Source: Pseudomonadota bacterium | Lineage (GTDB): Bacteria > Pseudomonadota > Gammaproteobacteria > Xanthomonadales > Xanthomonadaceae | Direction: 5' to 3' | DNA length: 10,044 bases | Assembly: GCA_023388955.1 (NCBI GenBank) | Contig: JAEWFH010000116.1 | Location: 1 to 10,044 of the forward strand | Part shown: positions 1 through 6,718 of the stretch, piece by piece | Layout: each line of letters begins with the position of its first letter | How positions within the stretch are numbered: the first letter of the stretch is position 1 | Program-made: the position numbers and the translations under genes | The notes under the pieces: generated by a model | The model's input: the letters and a program-made list of their open reading frames with translations, nothing else | Told to the model about the DNA's origin: nothing | Databases searched by the model: none

Positions 1-800
1 CAGTCGTCGAACACCAGCGCGGCGTTCTTGCCCCCCAGCTCGAAGGACACCGGCCGCACGCCCTCGGCGGCCTGGCGCATGATCGTGGCCCCGGTGCGCG
101 ACTCGCCGGTGAAGGTGATGCCGTTGACGCGCGGGTGGGTGACGATCGCCTCGCCCGTCGAGCCGGGCCCGAAGCCGTGGACCAGGTTGAACACTCCGGC
201 TGGTACGCGGGCCTCGTCCATCACTTCCGCCAGCAGGGTCGCGGTCGCGGGGGTTTCCTCCGACGGCTTGGCCACCACGGCATTGCCACAGGCCAGTGCC
301 GGCGCGAGCTTCCAGGTCAGCAGCAGCAGCGGCAGGTTCCACGGCGCGATCACCCCCACTACGCCCAGCGGCCGCCGGATCGAGTAGTTGAGCGCGCCGC
401 TGCCGTCGGGCGTGGCGCTCTCGTACATCTCGCCGCCGTGGACGCGGATCATGCTGGCGAAGGCGCGGAAGTTGGCCGCCCCGCGCGGGACGTCGACGCT
501 GGAGGCCAGCGCGACCGGCTTGCCGGTGTCCTCGACCTCGGCGGCGATGAACTCGGCAGCGCGGCGGTCGATCAGGGTCGCGATGCGGTCCAGCACGTCC
601 GCGCGTGCCTCGGAGGTGCTGTGGCCCCACTCGCCCTGCAGTGCACGGTGCCCGGCCGCGACGGCTTCGTCCACCAGCCCCGCGTCCGCTTCGTGCACCA
701 GCGCGGCGACCTGCCCCGTCGCCGGGTCGAGGTCCTCGAAAGTGGCGCCGGTGGCGACAAAGCGGCCGTCGACGTAGTTCCTGTACTGCCTGGTGCTCAT
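1..800 (-). CDS. 2-aminomuconic/2-hydroxymuconic semialdehyde dehydrogenase, N-terminal part
   Basis: This is an NAD-dependent aldehyde dehydrogenase; 266 residues are visible and the C-terminal half lies outside the window (the family is about 485 residues). The ATG at 800-798 is preceded by GGAG seven bases upstream, which supports the start. The Rossmann/catalytic core is recognisable: PWN with the oxyanion-hole Asn at 155, KPSEETP with the NAD-binding Lys at 178, FTGESRTG at about 230-237, and ELGGK with the general base Glu at 254. The catalytic Cys should lie about 30 residues further on, beyond position 1. The stretches IAPWNLPLLLLTWKLAPALA and NLVHGFGPGSTGE are characteristic of the hydroxymuconic/aminomuconic semialdehyde dehydrogenase group (XylG/DmpC/AmnC type). 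In xanthomonads such an enzyme usually serves tryptophan/kynurenine degradation by oxidising 2-aminomuconate semialdehyde to 2-aminomuconate in the cytoplasm. That substrate is inferred, because no other pathway gene is in view. It lies 73 bp downstream of the flavoprotein gene on the same strand, so co-transcription is possible. Confidence 0.88.
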   Translation of the reverse strand, partial: MSTRQYRNYVDGRFVATGATFEDLDPATGQVAALVHEADAGLVDEAVAAGHRALQGEWGHSTSEARADVLDRIATLIDRRAAEFIAAEVEDTGKPVALASSVDVPRGAANFRAFASMIRVHGGEMYESATPDGSGALNYSIRRPLGVVGVIAPWNLPLLLLTWKLAPALACGNAVVAKPSEETPATATLLAEVMDEARVPAGVFNLVHGFGPGSTGEAIVTHPRVNGITFTGESRTGATIMRQAAEGVRPVSFELGGKNAALVFDD

Positions 801-855
801 CCCCGGCTCCGTTGGGCACCGCCGGTCCGGCGGTACTGCGCCGGCCTACCTTATC

Positions 856-870
856 GCCCCGTCCCGGGGC
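856..870 (-). terminator. short hairpin between flavoprotein and aldehyde dehydrogenase genes
   Basis: A perfect 6-bp GC stem (GCCCCG/CGGGGC) with a 3-nt loop starts three bases beyond the stop codon of the flavoprotein gene. No T-tract follows on the minus strand (GATAAGG), so it is at best a weak or factor-assisted terminator, and it may only be a spacer hairpin inside an operon. Confidence 0.25.
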
Positions 871-873
871 CGG

Positions 874-1797
874 TCACCCGTCCGCCGTGCCGGCGTTCGA
901 GCGCAGCCAGTTGTGCGCCCGCGTTGCCGCCAGCGCGCCATGCCCCATCGCCACGCTGATCTGGTCCAGGCCATCGACGATGTCCCCTGCGCAGTACAGC
1001 CCGGGCACCTCCGTCCCCAGCGGCGAGCGGGCCGCGGTGGTGCCGTCCTCGCCCAGCTCCAGGCCGAGCATCAGCGCAAGCTCGGTGCGCTGGCGCACGC
1101 CCAGCGCCGGATAGACCACGTCGAAGTCGAGCACCTCGCCGCCATCGAGTTCCACCCGATAGGCCCCGTCGCCCGGATCGTGGTGTGCGACCGCCTGCTC
1201 CGCCACCCGGATCCCGGCCGCCTGCAGGCACGTGCGGTCGACGGCCCCGAGCTGGCTGTGGTTGAGCGGCAGCACCGTGATGTCGGGCGAGAACCCGCGC
1301 AGGAACAGGGCTTCCCGCGCCCCGTGCCCGTCGGCGCCGAGCACGCCGATGCGCTCGTCGATGTGTTCGTGGCCATCGCAGATGGGGCAGTAGCGCAATA
1401 CCCCGGCCTGCATCGCGGCCTCGTGCACCGCATCGTCCAGCGGTGCCTGTTCCATGTACAGGCCGGTCGCCAGGATCACGCTCGCCGCGTGCAGCCGCTC
1501 ACGGCTGTCGGCAAGGGTGAGGACGAAGCCGCGACCGGCGCGACCGGCCTGGACGACCTCGCCCTCGCGGACCTGCGCGCCGTACTCCCGTGCGTGCCGC
1601 GTCATGCGTGCGACCAGCGCCGGGCCCTCCACGCCATCGGGAAAACCGGGCACGTTGCGGGTCAGCGGGATGCGCAGCGCGCGCGAGCGGCCATCGTGCA
1701 CGACCAGCACGCGGCGCCGGAACCGCGCCAGATACAGCGCCGCCGACAGGCCGGCCGGACCGGCCCCGACGACGATGCAGTCCCATGGATCCGCCAT
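874..1797 (-). CDS. Thioredoxin-reductase-like FAD oxidoreductase with CPIC centre
   Basis: This 307-residue cytoplasmic flavoprotein belongs to the thioredoxin reductase-like pyridine nucleotide-disulfide oxidoreductase superfamily (COG0492). The ATG at 1797 is chosen over an in-frame ATG at 1854 because it has a GGGAG ribosome site and directly precedes the FAD strand. Visible landmarks are the dinucleotide motif GAGPAG at 11-16, ATG at 110-112, the redox-active CPICDG (Cys137, Cys140) and the C-terminal FAD motif CAGDI at 269-273. Length fits the low-molecular-weight TrxR fold. The second nucleotide site is unusual: where TrxR has GGGxSA followed later by HRRxxxR, this protein has GADGHGARE (154-162) and then VLPLNHSQ. 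The usual 2'-phosphate-binding arginines are therefore absent. The electron donor and substrate are unknown. It may be a ferredoxin- or flavin-dependent disulfide reductase or an oxidase rather than a true thioredoxin reductase. It is divergent from a peroxiredoxin gene, a plausible redox partner but in a different compartment. Confidence 0.85.
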   Translation of the reverse strand: MADPWDCIVVGAGPAGLSAALYLARFRRRVLVVHDGRSRALRIPLTRNVPGFPDGVEGPALVARMTRHAREYGAQVREGEVVQAGRAGRGFVLTLADSRERLHAASVILATGLYMEQAPLDDAVHEAAMQAGVLRYCPICDGHEHIDERIGVLGADGHGAREALFLRGFSPDITVLPLNHSQLGAVDRTCLQAAGIRVAEQAVAHHDPGDGAYRVELDGGEVLDFDVVYPALGVRQRTELALMLGLELGEDGTTAARSPLGTEVPGLYCAGDIVDGLDQISVAMGHGALAATRAHNWLRSNAGTADG

Positions 1798-1800
1798 GTG

Positions 1801-1841
1801 GTCTCCCGATGGCCCGTGCCCCTCTGGCACGACGGGGAGAC
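1801..1841 (-). promoter_or_regulatory. 5' leader hairpin burying the flavoprotein ribosome binding site
   Basis: On the minus strand the 5' leader contains GTCTCCC (1841-1835) that pairs perfectly with GGGAGAC (1807-1801). The latter contains the Shine-Dalgarno sequence four bases before the ATG. Inside this 7-bp stem lies a second perfect 6-bp stem, CGTGCC/GGCACG, with a 5-nt loop AGAGG, separated by a 3-by-7 internal loop. If folded in the mRNA, the ribosome site is completely paired. The same inverted repeat could instead be an operator in the divergent intergenic region shared with the peroxiredoxin gene. No convincing -35/-10 pair was found in 1798-1960. Confidence 0.4.
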
Positions 1842-1960
1842 TAGGTGCCTGCACGTATACGCCGTCTCAGCGGGGTGCCTCGGAGTGCCTCCCCCACGGC
1901 CCCGCCCGTCGCCCCGGTGGGCGTAGGATGGCGCTGCCGTCCTTTCCCGGAGCGTCCCCC

Positions 1961-2506
1961 ATGAAAGCCCTCAGATCCGCGGTCCTCGGCCTGGCCTTCC
2001 TCCTCGCCGCGGCCTGTTCGCAACCCGCCTCCGCCACCCTGCAGCCGGGCGACGCCGCGCCCGACTTCACCGCGCCCGGCTGGCTGGCCGGCGAAGCGTT
2101 CGAATTCACGCTCTCGCAGGCCCTTCGGGACGGCCCGGTGGTGCTGTACTTCTTCCCCGCCGCCAACACGCCGGGCTGCAACCTGGAGGCCTCGCTGTTC
2201 TCGCAGGCTATCGACCGGTTCAAGGAGCGCGGCGCGACGGTGATCGGGGTGACCGCCGGCAATACCGACCAGCTACGCGAGTTTTCCAGCGACACCGCCA
2301 CCTGCGCCGGCAAGTTCCCCGTGGCCGCCGACGAAGGCGCCCGCATCGCCGCCGGGTACGACGCGGTGATGGAGGGGCGCGGAATGTCGAGCCGCACTTC
2401 CTATGTGATCGGGCAGGACGGGCGCATCCGCGCGGTGCACTCCGACCGCAACCCGTCCCGCCACGTCGAAGCCATGCTAGCCGGCCTGGAGGAAGCAGGG
2501 GACTGA
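1961..2506 (+). CDS. Lipoprotein peroxiredoxin, BCP/PrxQ (AhpC-TSA) family
   Basis: This 181-residue thiol peroxidase is predicted to reduce hydrogen peroxide or organic peroxides at the cell envelope. The ATG at 1961 has GGAG (1949-1952) upstream. The N-terminus is a signal sequence ending in LLAAAC, so Cys19 is probably lipidated. The -3 residue is Ala rather than Leu, and signal peptidase I cleavage after PASA (about residue 25) is an alternative. The peroxidatic site PxxxTxxC is present as PAANTPGC (Pro66, Thr70, Cys73), with the conserved Arg145 in SSRTSYVI. The resolving Cys that many BCPs carry five residues after the peroxidatic one is absent. Cys115 is the only other mature cysteine and may resolve from helix alpha3, as in Xylella PrxQ (inference). 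Most BCP proteins are cytoplasmic, so export is a notable variant. It is divergent from the TrxR-like flavoprotein and converges on the DUF937 gene with 16 bp between them. Confidence 0.87.
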   Translation: MKALRSAVLGLAFLLAAACSQPASATLQPGDAAPDFTAPGWLAGEAFEFTLSQALRDGPVVLYFFPAANTPGCNLEASLFSQAIDRFKERGATVIGVTAGNTDQLREFSSDTATCAGKFPVAADEGARIAAGYDAVMEGRGMSSRTSYVIGQDGRIRAVHSDRNPSRHVEAMLAGLEEAGD

Positions 2507-2519
2507 CCGGTTTCCGGTC
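2505..2519. terminator. Hairpin between convergent peroxiredoxin and DUF937 genes
   Basis: A perfect inverted repeat GACCGG-TTT-CCGGTC (6-bp stem, 3-nt loop) overlaps the peroxiredoxin stop codon and fills the 16-bp gap before the stop of the convergent gene. It is symmetrical and could act on both transcripts. There is no T-tract on either side. Confidence 0.4.
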
Positions 2520-2522
2520 TCC

Positions 2523-3104
2523 TCAGCGGCCGAGGCGGCCGAGGATGTCGTCGAGCGGGTTGCCGTCGCCATCGGCGTCGAGCAGCCCGGCCAGGCTGGC
2601 CAGCCCGCCCGCCCCGCCGGCGGACGTGCTCCCGCCAAGCAGGCCTCCCAGCATCCCGCCAATGCCGCCGCCGGCCACCGGTGCGCCGCCGGCCGCGCCA
2701 GAGCCCTGCCGGGCCATGTAACCGGCGGCCAGCATGGCCAGGATCGGCAGCATCTTCTTCAGCACCGAGCTGTCCAGGCCGGTCTTGCGCGAAGCATCCT
2801 GGGCGACCTCGCGGCTGACTTCCCTGGAGCCGAAGATCTGCCCGAGCACGTTGTTGCCGCGGTCCACGTGGGTGGGTTGCGGGGACAGCACGTCGTCCAG
2901 CAAGCCACCACCGCCCAGCTGGCCCAGCAGGGCGCCCAGGCCGGCGACGCCCGCCGGGCTGGCCTGCGCCTGGCGACGGAATCCGCCCATGATCGCGGGC
3001 AGCAGCGCGGTCGCCCCGGCGGCGGCCTGCCGTTCGTCGATGCCCAGTTCGCGGGCCATGGAGGACAGCCCCCCGGTACTGGCGAGGAAGTCGGAGATCT
3101 TCAT
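2523..3104 (-). CDS. DUF937 (YidB-like) family protein
   Basis: This 193-residue protein of unknown function belongs to the DUF937/YidB family. The N-terminal two thirds (about 1-130) are helical and Ala/Leu-rich, with the family pattern GIDERQAAAGATALLPAIMG near residues 21-40, a Gly/Leu segment (57-70), and NNVLGQIFGSREVSREVAQ at 84-102. A Gly/Ala-rich stretch follows (about 134-169). The tail LLDADGDGNPLDDILG carries Asp at 176, 178, 180, 185 and 186, resembling a calcium-loop DxDxDG motif but lacking the usual Glu at position 12. There is no signal peptide, so it is probably cytoplasmic. The ATG at 3104 was chosen because the family begins just there, although no good Shine-Dalgarno precedes it (GGATCCTCCC). 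A lone -10-like TATAGT lies on the minus strand at 3137-3132 without a recognisable -35. It diverges from the EAL gene. The function cannot be stated. Confidence 0.82.
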   Translation of the reverse strand: MKISDFLASTGGLSSMARELGIDERQAAAGATALLPAIMGGFRRQAQASPAGVAGLGALLGQLGGGGLLDDVLSPQPTHVDRGNNVLGQIFGSREVSREVAQDASRKTGLDSSVLKKMLPILAMLAAGYMARQGSGAAGGAPVAGGGIGGMLGGLLGGSTSAGGAGGLASLAGLLDADGDGNPLDDILGRLGR

Positions 3105-3248
3105 GGGAGGATCCGGTATGGGTTCGCGGCAACTATAGCCGCAGGCCCTGCCGTCCCACGCGATTCGTGCTACACAGGTGCCAAGGGGGGCTATCGGACG
3201 AACTGCATGCAGGCGATACCCGGACGGAACCAGGTGCGGCAGGGCGGC

Positions 3249-4934
3249 ATGCGGCCACGCAGTCGGGGCGCCGCTTCCTTCTTCCTGGCGCTCGTACTGC
3301 TGGCCCTGCCGGCGGCAGGTGCCGGCGCGCGGGAAACCCTGGTGGTCGCCGGTGACGCCCGCTATCCACCGTTCCAGGTGCTGGATGCCGACGGCCACGC
3401 CACCGGCTTCGACATCGAACTGATACGCCTGCTGGCCGAGGACCTGGACATGGACCTGCAGGTCCGGCTCGGCGACTGGGAGCAGGCCCTGGCCAGCCTG
3501 GAACGCGGGGAGATCGACGTCGTCCCGGCCTTCCTTTCCGACCAACGCGATCACCGGTTCCTGTTCACCCGCCCCTACCTGCTGCGCTACCACGCCGTAT
3601 TCGGGCGCAAGGGACAGCCCGAGACCGTCGGCCTGGCGGAACTGGGTGGCCACACCGTGGCAGTGCAGGAGCGGGGGCTGGCCTGGGAAACCCTGCAGCA
3701 CCTGGAACCAGCCCCCTCGCTCGTGCTCGTCCAGACCGAGCCGGAGGCTTTGAACGCGGTGGCCGACCACCGGGCCGAGTACGCGCTGGTGCCGACCGGC
3801 ATCGGCTTGCATGCCATCAACCAGGGCGGCCTGCACCAGTTGGTCCCGCTGGGTCCCCCTCTGCTGGAGCAGCGCTATGCCCTGGCGGTGCGCCATGACC
3901 GCCCGGACCTGGTCACGGCCCTGGACGCCGCCCTGGTCCGGGTCCGCGAAAGCGGTACCCAGGACCGCCTGTATCGCGAATGGCTGGGCCAGATCGGCGC
4001 CACGCCGCACCAGGAAACACGTCTGTCCCGGGCCGGGTGGCTGCTGCTGCCGGTGGCGCTGCTGGCAGGCTGGCTGGCCTGGCGACGCGCACGCGGCAAG
4101 CAGCAACCGGTGGCGACGGAGGGCGGCCACGGGCGGAACGCCCCGGACAGCACGGGCCCTGCGGATCCCCCGGGGCAGGCAAGGCTGCTCGCGGACCTGC
4201 GGGCGGCGCTGGCCGACGGTTCCCTCGGCTACGCCGTGCAGCCCAAGCAGGAGCTGCGCACCGGCCAGTTGCCCGGGGGCGAGATGCTGGCACGCTGGAA
4301 CCATCCCGAGCATGGCCCCCTCCAGCCCGGGGACTTCATCCCGCTGGTCGAATCCGCCGGGGAGACGGCAGGTCTGACCCTCTACATGGTCCGGCGCGCC
4401 ATGGAGGAACTGGCGCGGTGGCCGGCACTTCCCTGGCACCCCACGTTGTCAGTGAACGTCGGCGCCAACGACCTGGCGGACGATGCGCTGGTGGACGCCA
4501 TCATCGAGGCCGTCGGGGACCGCGGGCATGGGCTGATCCTGGAGGTGACCGAGACCGACCTCATGCATGCACCGCAACGGGTCGCCGATTCCCTGCCGAA
4601 GCTGCGGGCCCATGGCGTGCGCATCTCTCTCGACGACTTCGGCACCGGCCATTCGACACTGACCAACCTGCGCCAGCTGGCCCCAGAGGAACTCAAGATC
4701 GACCGCAGCTTCATCGCCGGCCTGCTGGACTCCCGCTCCGACCGGGCGATCGTACGGGGCGTCCTGCAGATCGCCCACGAAGTGGGTGCCCTGGTCACGG
4801 CTGAAGGCATCGAGGACGCGGAGACGCTGCAATGGCTCCGCGAGGCGGGCTGCGACATGGCCCAGGGCTTCGCCATCTCCCCGCCGGTGCCGCCCGGGAA
4901 GTTCACCGCGATGCTGGCGGCCCAGGCAGGCTGA
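3249..4934 (+). CDS. Solute-binding-domain/EAL membrane protein, predicted c-di-GMP phosphodiesterase
   Basis: This 561-residue single-pass or signal-anchored membrane protein should hydrolyse c-di-GMP in the cytoplasm in response to a periplasmic ligand. I chose the ATG at 3249 because AGGG lies four bases upstream and it directly starts a signal peptide (MRPRSRG, then a hydrophobic core to about residue 27); an in-frame ATG at 3207 would add 14 residues. Residues 29-250 form a bacterial extracellular solute-binding family 3 domain (YPPFQVLDADGHATGFDIEL; Arg100 before FTRPY matches the ligand-carboxylate Arg of the amino-acid-binding family). A transmembrane helix spans about 262-278. The EAL domain covers about 310-555. 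Its signature is EML (345-347) and the catalytic set looks complete: Asn403, Glu432, Asp462-Asp463 in DDFGTG, Lys483, Glu519, Glu522 and Gln539. No GGDEF, PAS or REC domain is present. A -10-like TGCTACACA (3168-3176) lies upstream without a clear -35. Confidence 0.9.
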   Translation: MRPRSRGAASFFLALVLLALPAAGAGARETLVVAGDARYPPFQVLDADGHATGFDIELIRLLAEDLDMDLQVRLGDWEQALASLERGEIDVVPAFLSDQRDHRFLFTRPYLLRYHAVFGRKGQPETVGLAELGGHTVAVQERGLAWETLQHLEPAPSLVLVQTEPEALNAVADHRAEYALVPTGIGLHAINQGGLHQLVPLGPPLLEQRYALAVRHDRPDLVTALDAALVRVRESGTQDRLYREWLGQIGATPHQETRLSRAGWLLLPVALLAGWLAWRRARGKQQPVATEGGHGRNAPDSTGPADPPGQARLLADLRAALADGSLGYAVQPKQELRTGQLPGGEMLARWNHPEHGPLQPGDFIPLVESAGETAGLTLYMVRRAMEELARWPALPWHPTLSVNVGANDLADDALVDAIIEAVGDRGHGLILEVTETDLMHAPQRVADSLPKLRAHGVRISLDDFGTGHSTLTNLRQLAPEELKIDRSFIAGLLDSRSDRAIVRGVLQIAHEVGALVTAEGIEDAETLQWLREAGCDMAQGFAISPPVPPGKFTAMLAAQAG

Positions 4935-4936
4935 GC

Positions 4937-4964
4937 GCCTGTCTGGGCCGCCCGCGGCTCAGGC
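4937..4964. terminator. Hairpin between convergent EAL and M14 genes
   Basis: Just after the EAL stop codon, GCCTG (4937-4941) pairs with CAGGC (4960-4964), enclosing an inner stem GGCCG/CGGCT with loop CCCG and a small left-hand bulge. It covers the 24-bp gap and the stop codon of the opposite gene, as expected of a bidirectional terminator. No T-tract is present. Confidence 0.35.
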
Positions 4965-5888
4965 CGCGTCCGGCTGCGCCAGCACGTACTCGATCGCAGC
5001 GCGGACCGCGGCCGCCTGGGCATCGTTACACTGCTGCGGGGTCGCGTCCGGGCTGTCCGGGTAGACCTCGGTGGTGGTCACGTACGGCGCGCCGGTGATG
5101 CTCGCGCACAGCCCCAGCCGGTGCAGTGGATAGTTGATCACGCCCCGCTGGGCCGGCACCTCGCCGATGATCCGGCCGCCCTCGTCCGGCGGCGCGATGT
5201 GGGTCACCCTGGCGACGGCATCGATGATCGCCTTCTGGAACCCGGGCTGCGGGTTCTCCGTGTCGCCGACCAGGTAGAACCCGTCCGGGATCGTGCCCGG
5301 CTCGAACGACTTGCCGTCGCGCGCCGCGAGCGCGGGGCGGAACTCAGACTCGTCGGTGTTGGTGGTTTCGTGCAGGTCGATGTGCATCACGATGCGGCCA
5401 CGCAGCGGCGCGACCAGTGCCATCAGCGCGGCGGATTCGGCGGCCGGGCTGTCAGGCAGGAAGGAGCGGTTGGGATCGACCGCGTCCGCGTTCCAGCGGT
5501 GGATGCGCTCGTACCCCCAGGGGCTGACCGCCGGGGCGATGAGCAGGTTCACCCGGCCCGCGTAGGCACCGGCGTCCTCGCGGGCGAACTGCAGCGCACC
5601 ATGCACGCCGCTGGTCTCGTAGCCGTGGACGCCCCCGGTCACCAGCACCACGGGCAGGTCGTCCCGCCATGGCCTGCTGCGCAAGGCGAACAGCGGAAAT
5701 GACTCGCCACCGTACTCCAGCTGGCCGTACTGCTCGACGTCGAAGCGGTCGCGCAGCGCGTCGACCCGGGTGACGACCTCGTCCTGGTAGCTGCGCCGGC
5801 GCGACTGCCCTGCCAGCCATTCGGCTTTTTCGGTGGCGCCCCACGGGGTTCCCGGGGTGCCGATGGGGTGAAAACGTTCGGAAATCAT
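4959..5888 (-). CDS. M14-family zinc carboxypeptidase / deacylase-like protein
   Basis: This 309-residue predicted zinc hydrolase has the M14 fold (carboxypeptidase A / succinylglutamate desuccinylase-aspartoacylase clan). The ATG at 5888 has AGGA seven bases upstream and no signal peptide follows, so the enzyme is probably cytoplasmic. Zinc ligands are visible as HGYE (His88, Glu91) in GGVHGYETSG and His173 in HIDLHETTNTDE; a candidate catalytic Glu is Glu274 in TTTEVYPD. VDPNRSF (137-143) matches the substrate-binding Asn-Arg pair of the family. The length is shorter than classical carboxypeptidases and close to the M14 enzymes without a propeptide. The substrate could be a peptide, a modified amino acid or an acylated amino acid; nothing nearby decides. 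It is divergent from azurin across 126 bp (5889-6014), in which I see no clear promoter; CATACT on the minus strand near 5965 is a possible -10 only. Confidence 0.8.
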   Translation of the reverse strand: MISERFHPIGTPGTPWGATEKAEWLAGQSRRRSYQDEVVTRVDALRDRFDVEQYGQLEYGGESFPLFALRSRPWRDDLPVVLVTGGVHGYETSGVHGALQFAREDAGAYAGRVNLLIAPAVSPWGYERIHRWNADAVDPNRSFLPDSPAAESAALMALVAPLRGRIVMHIDLHETTNTDESEFRPALAARDGKSFEPGTIPDGFYLVGDTENPQPGFQKAIIDAVARVTHIAPPDEGGRIIGEVPAQRGVINYPLHRLGLCASITGAPYVTTTEVYPDSPDATPQQCNDAQAAAVRAAIEYVLAQPDAA

Positions 5889-6014
5889 GTGGGGATCCTG
5901 CGTTGGTTCACGAGCGGATGATGCCCGAACCGGCCGACGGACTCCCGCTTCTTCACATGCAGTATGGGCGTGGGGGCGAATGATGTGCGCCGAGATGTCC
6001 AACCGGAGGAACCC

Positions 6015-6668
6015 ATGAACATCAAGCTCACCCTGCTCACCGCGTCCTGTGCGCTGGCACTGGCGGCCTGTGGAGGAAACGACACCACCCCGGCGCAGGA
6101 CACCACCGCCGGCACCGCCGCCACCGATACCGGGACCATGCCGGACACCACTGCCCCGGGAGCCATGGACACGACCGCCCCGGACGCGGTTGCCGACACC
6201 ACCATGCCGGACGCGACCGACCCGGCGGGCACGGACGCGACGGCCGGCGCCCCGGTCACCGCCGGCGACGCCGCGACGGTCGCCGACTGCGCGACCACCA
6301 TCGAGGGCAACGACGCGATGCAGTTCAACGTCGACTCGATCGCGATCCCGGCCTCGTGCAGCGAGTTCACCATCAACCTGGAGCACACCGGCCAACTGCC
6401 GGAGGCGGCAATGGGCCACAACGTGGTCATCACCTCCACGGCGAACATGCAGGCCGTTGCCGCCGATGGTCTTTCGGCCGGTGCCGACAACGAATACGTG
6501 AAGCCCGACGACGAGCGCGTCATCGCCTACACCGACCTCATCGGCGGTGGCGAAAGCACTTCGGTCACCTTCTCCACCAGCGCGCTCCAGAGCGGTGGCC
6601 CGTATGAGTTCTTCTGCAGCTTCCCGGGCCACGCGGCGCTCATGAAGGGCACCATCTCGGTCCAGTAA
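6015..6668 (+). CDS. Lipoprotein azurin (Laz-like), type 1 copper protein
   Basis: This 217-residue blue copper electron carrier is predicted to be tethered to the outer or inner membrane and to act in the periplasm or at the surface. The start has a strong GGAGGA ribosome site four bases before the ATG. The signal ends in the lipobox LAAC, so Cys19 is lipidated. Residues about 22-85 are a Thr/Pro/Asp/Ala-rich linker with imperfect repeats around MPDTTAPGA, MDTTAPDA and MPDATDP. The azurin domain begins near residue 90 and aligns to Pseudomonas azurin with a constant offset of 89 residues and no gap at any key site: disulfide Cys92-Cys115 (3 and 26), Gly134 and His135 (45, 46), Cys201 (112), His206 (117) and axial Met210 (121), and a domain of exactly 128 residues. 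All copper ligands are therefore present. The layout parallels neisserial Laz, whose linker has a different composition. A likely role is electron transfer to peroxidase, nitrite reductase or oxidase partners, none of which is in view. Confidence 0.95.
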   Translation: MNIKLTLLTASCALALAACGGNDTTPAQDTTAGTAATDTGTMPDTTAPGAMDTTAPDAVADTTMPDATDPAGTDATAGAPVTAGDAATVADCATTIEGNDAMQFNVDSIAIPASCSEFTINLEHTGQLPEAAMGHNVVITSTANMQAVAADGLSAGADNEYVKPDDERVIAYTDLIGGGESTSVTFSTSALQSGGPYEFFCSFPGHAALMKGTISVQ

Positions 6669-6675
6669 GCGCCCC

Positions 6676-6700
6676 GCGCCGCCGGCCTGGCCGGCGGCGC
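6676..6700 (+). terminator. Strong hairpin after azurin
   Basis: A perfect 12-bp inverted repeat GCGCCGCCGGCC / GGCCGGCGGCGC with one central base (effective loop of 3 nt) begins seven bases after the azurin stop codon and is followed by TTCGCGC. It is the strongest GC hairpin in the window and very probably ends the azurin transcript. The T-run is only two bases. Confidence 0.65.
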
Positions 6701-6718
6701 TTCGCGCACCCGTTCCCA

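Noticed and set aside
135..1926. Long plus-strand open frames opposite the dehydrogenase and flavoprotein genes
   Set aside because: GC-rich codon bias leaves open shadow frames; their Arg/Pro/Ala-rich translations have no motif, while the minus strand has clear domains.
2523..4439. 638-residue minus-strand open frame across the DUF937 gene and the EAL gene
   Set aside because: Only its last 193 codons (from 3104) encode the DUF937 protein; the rest is the antisense of the EAL gene and has no recognisable domain.
6085..6270. Azurin linker as a tandem DNA repeat that could vary in copy number
   Set aside because: The units are degenerate in length and sequence at the DNA level, so slipped-strand variation is unlikely.
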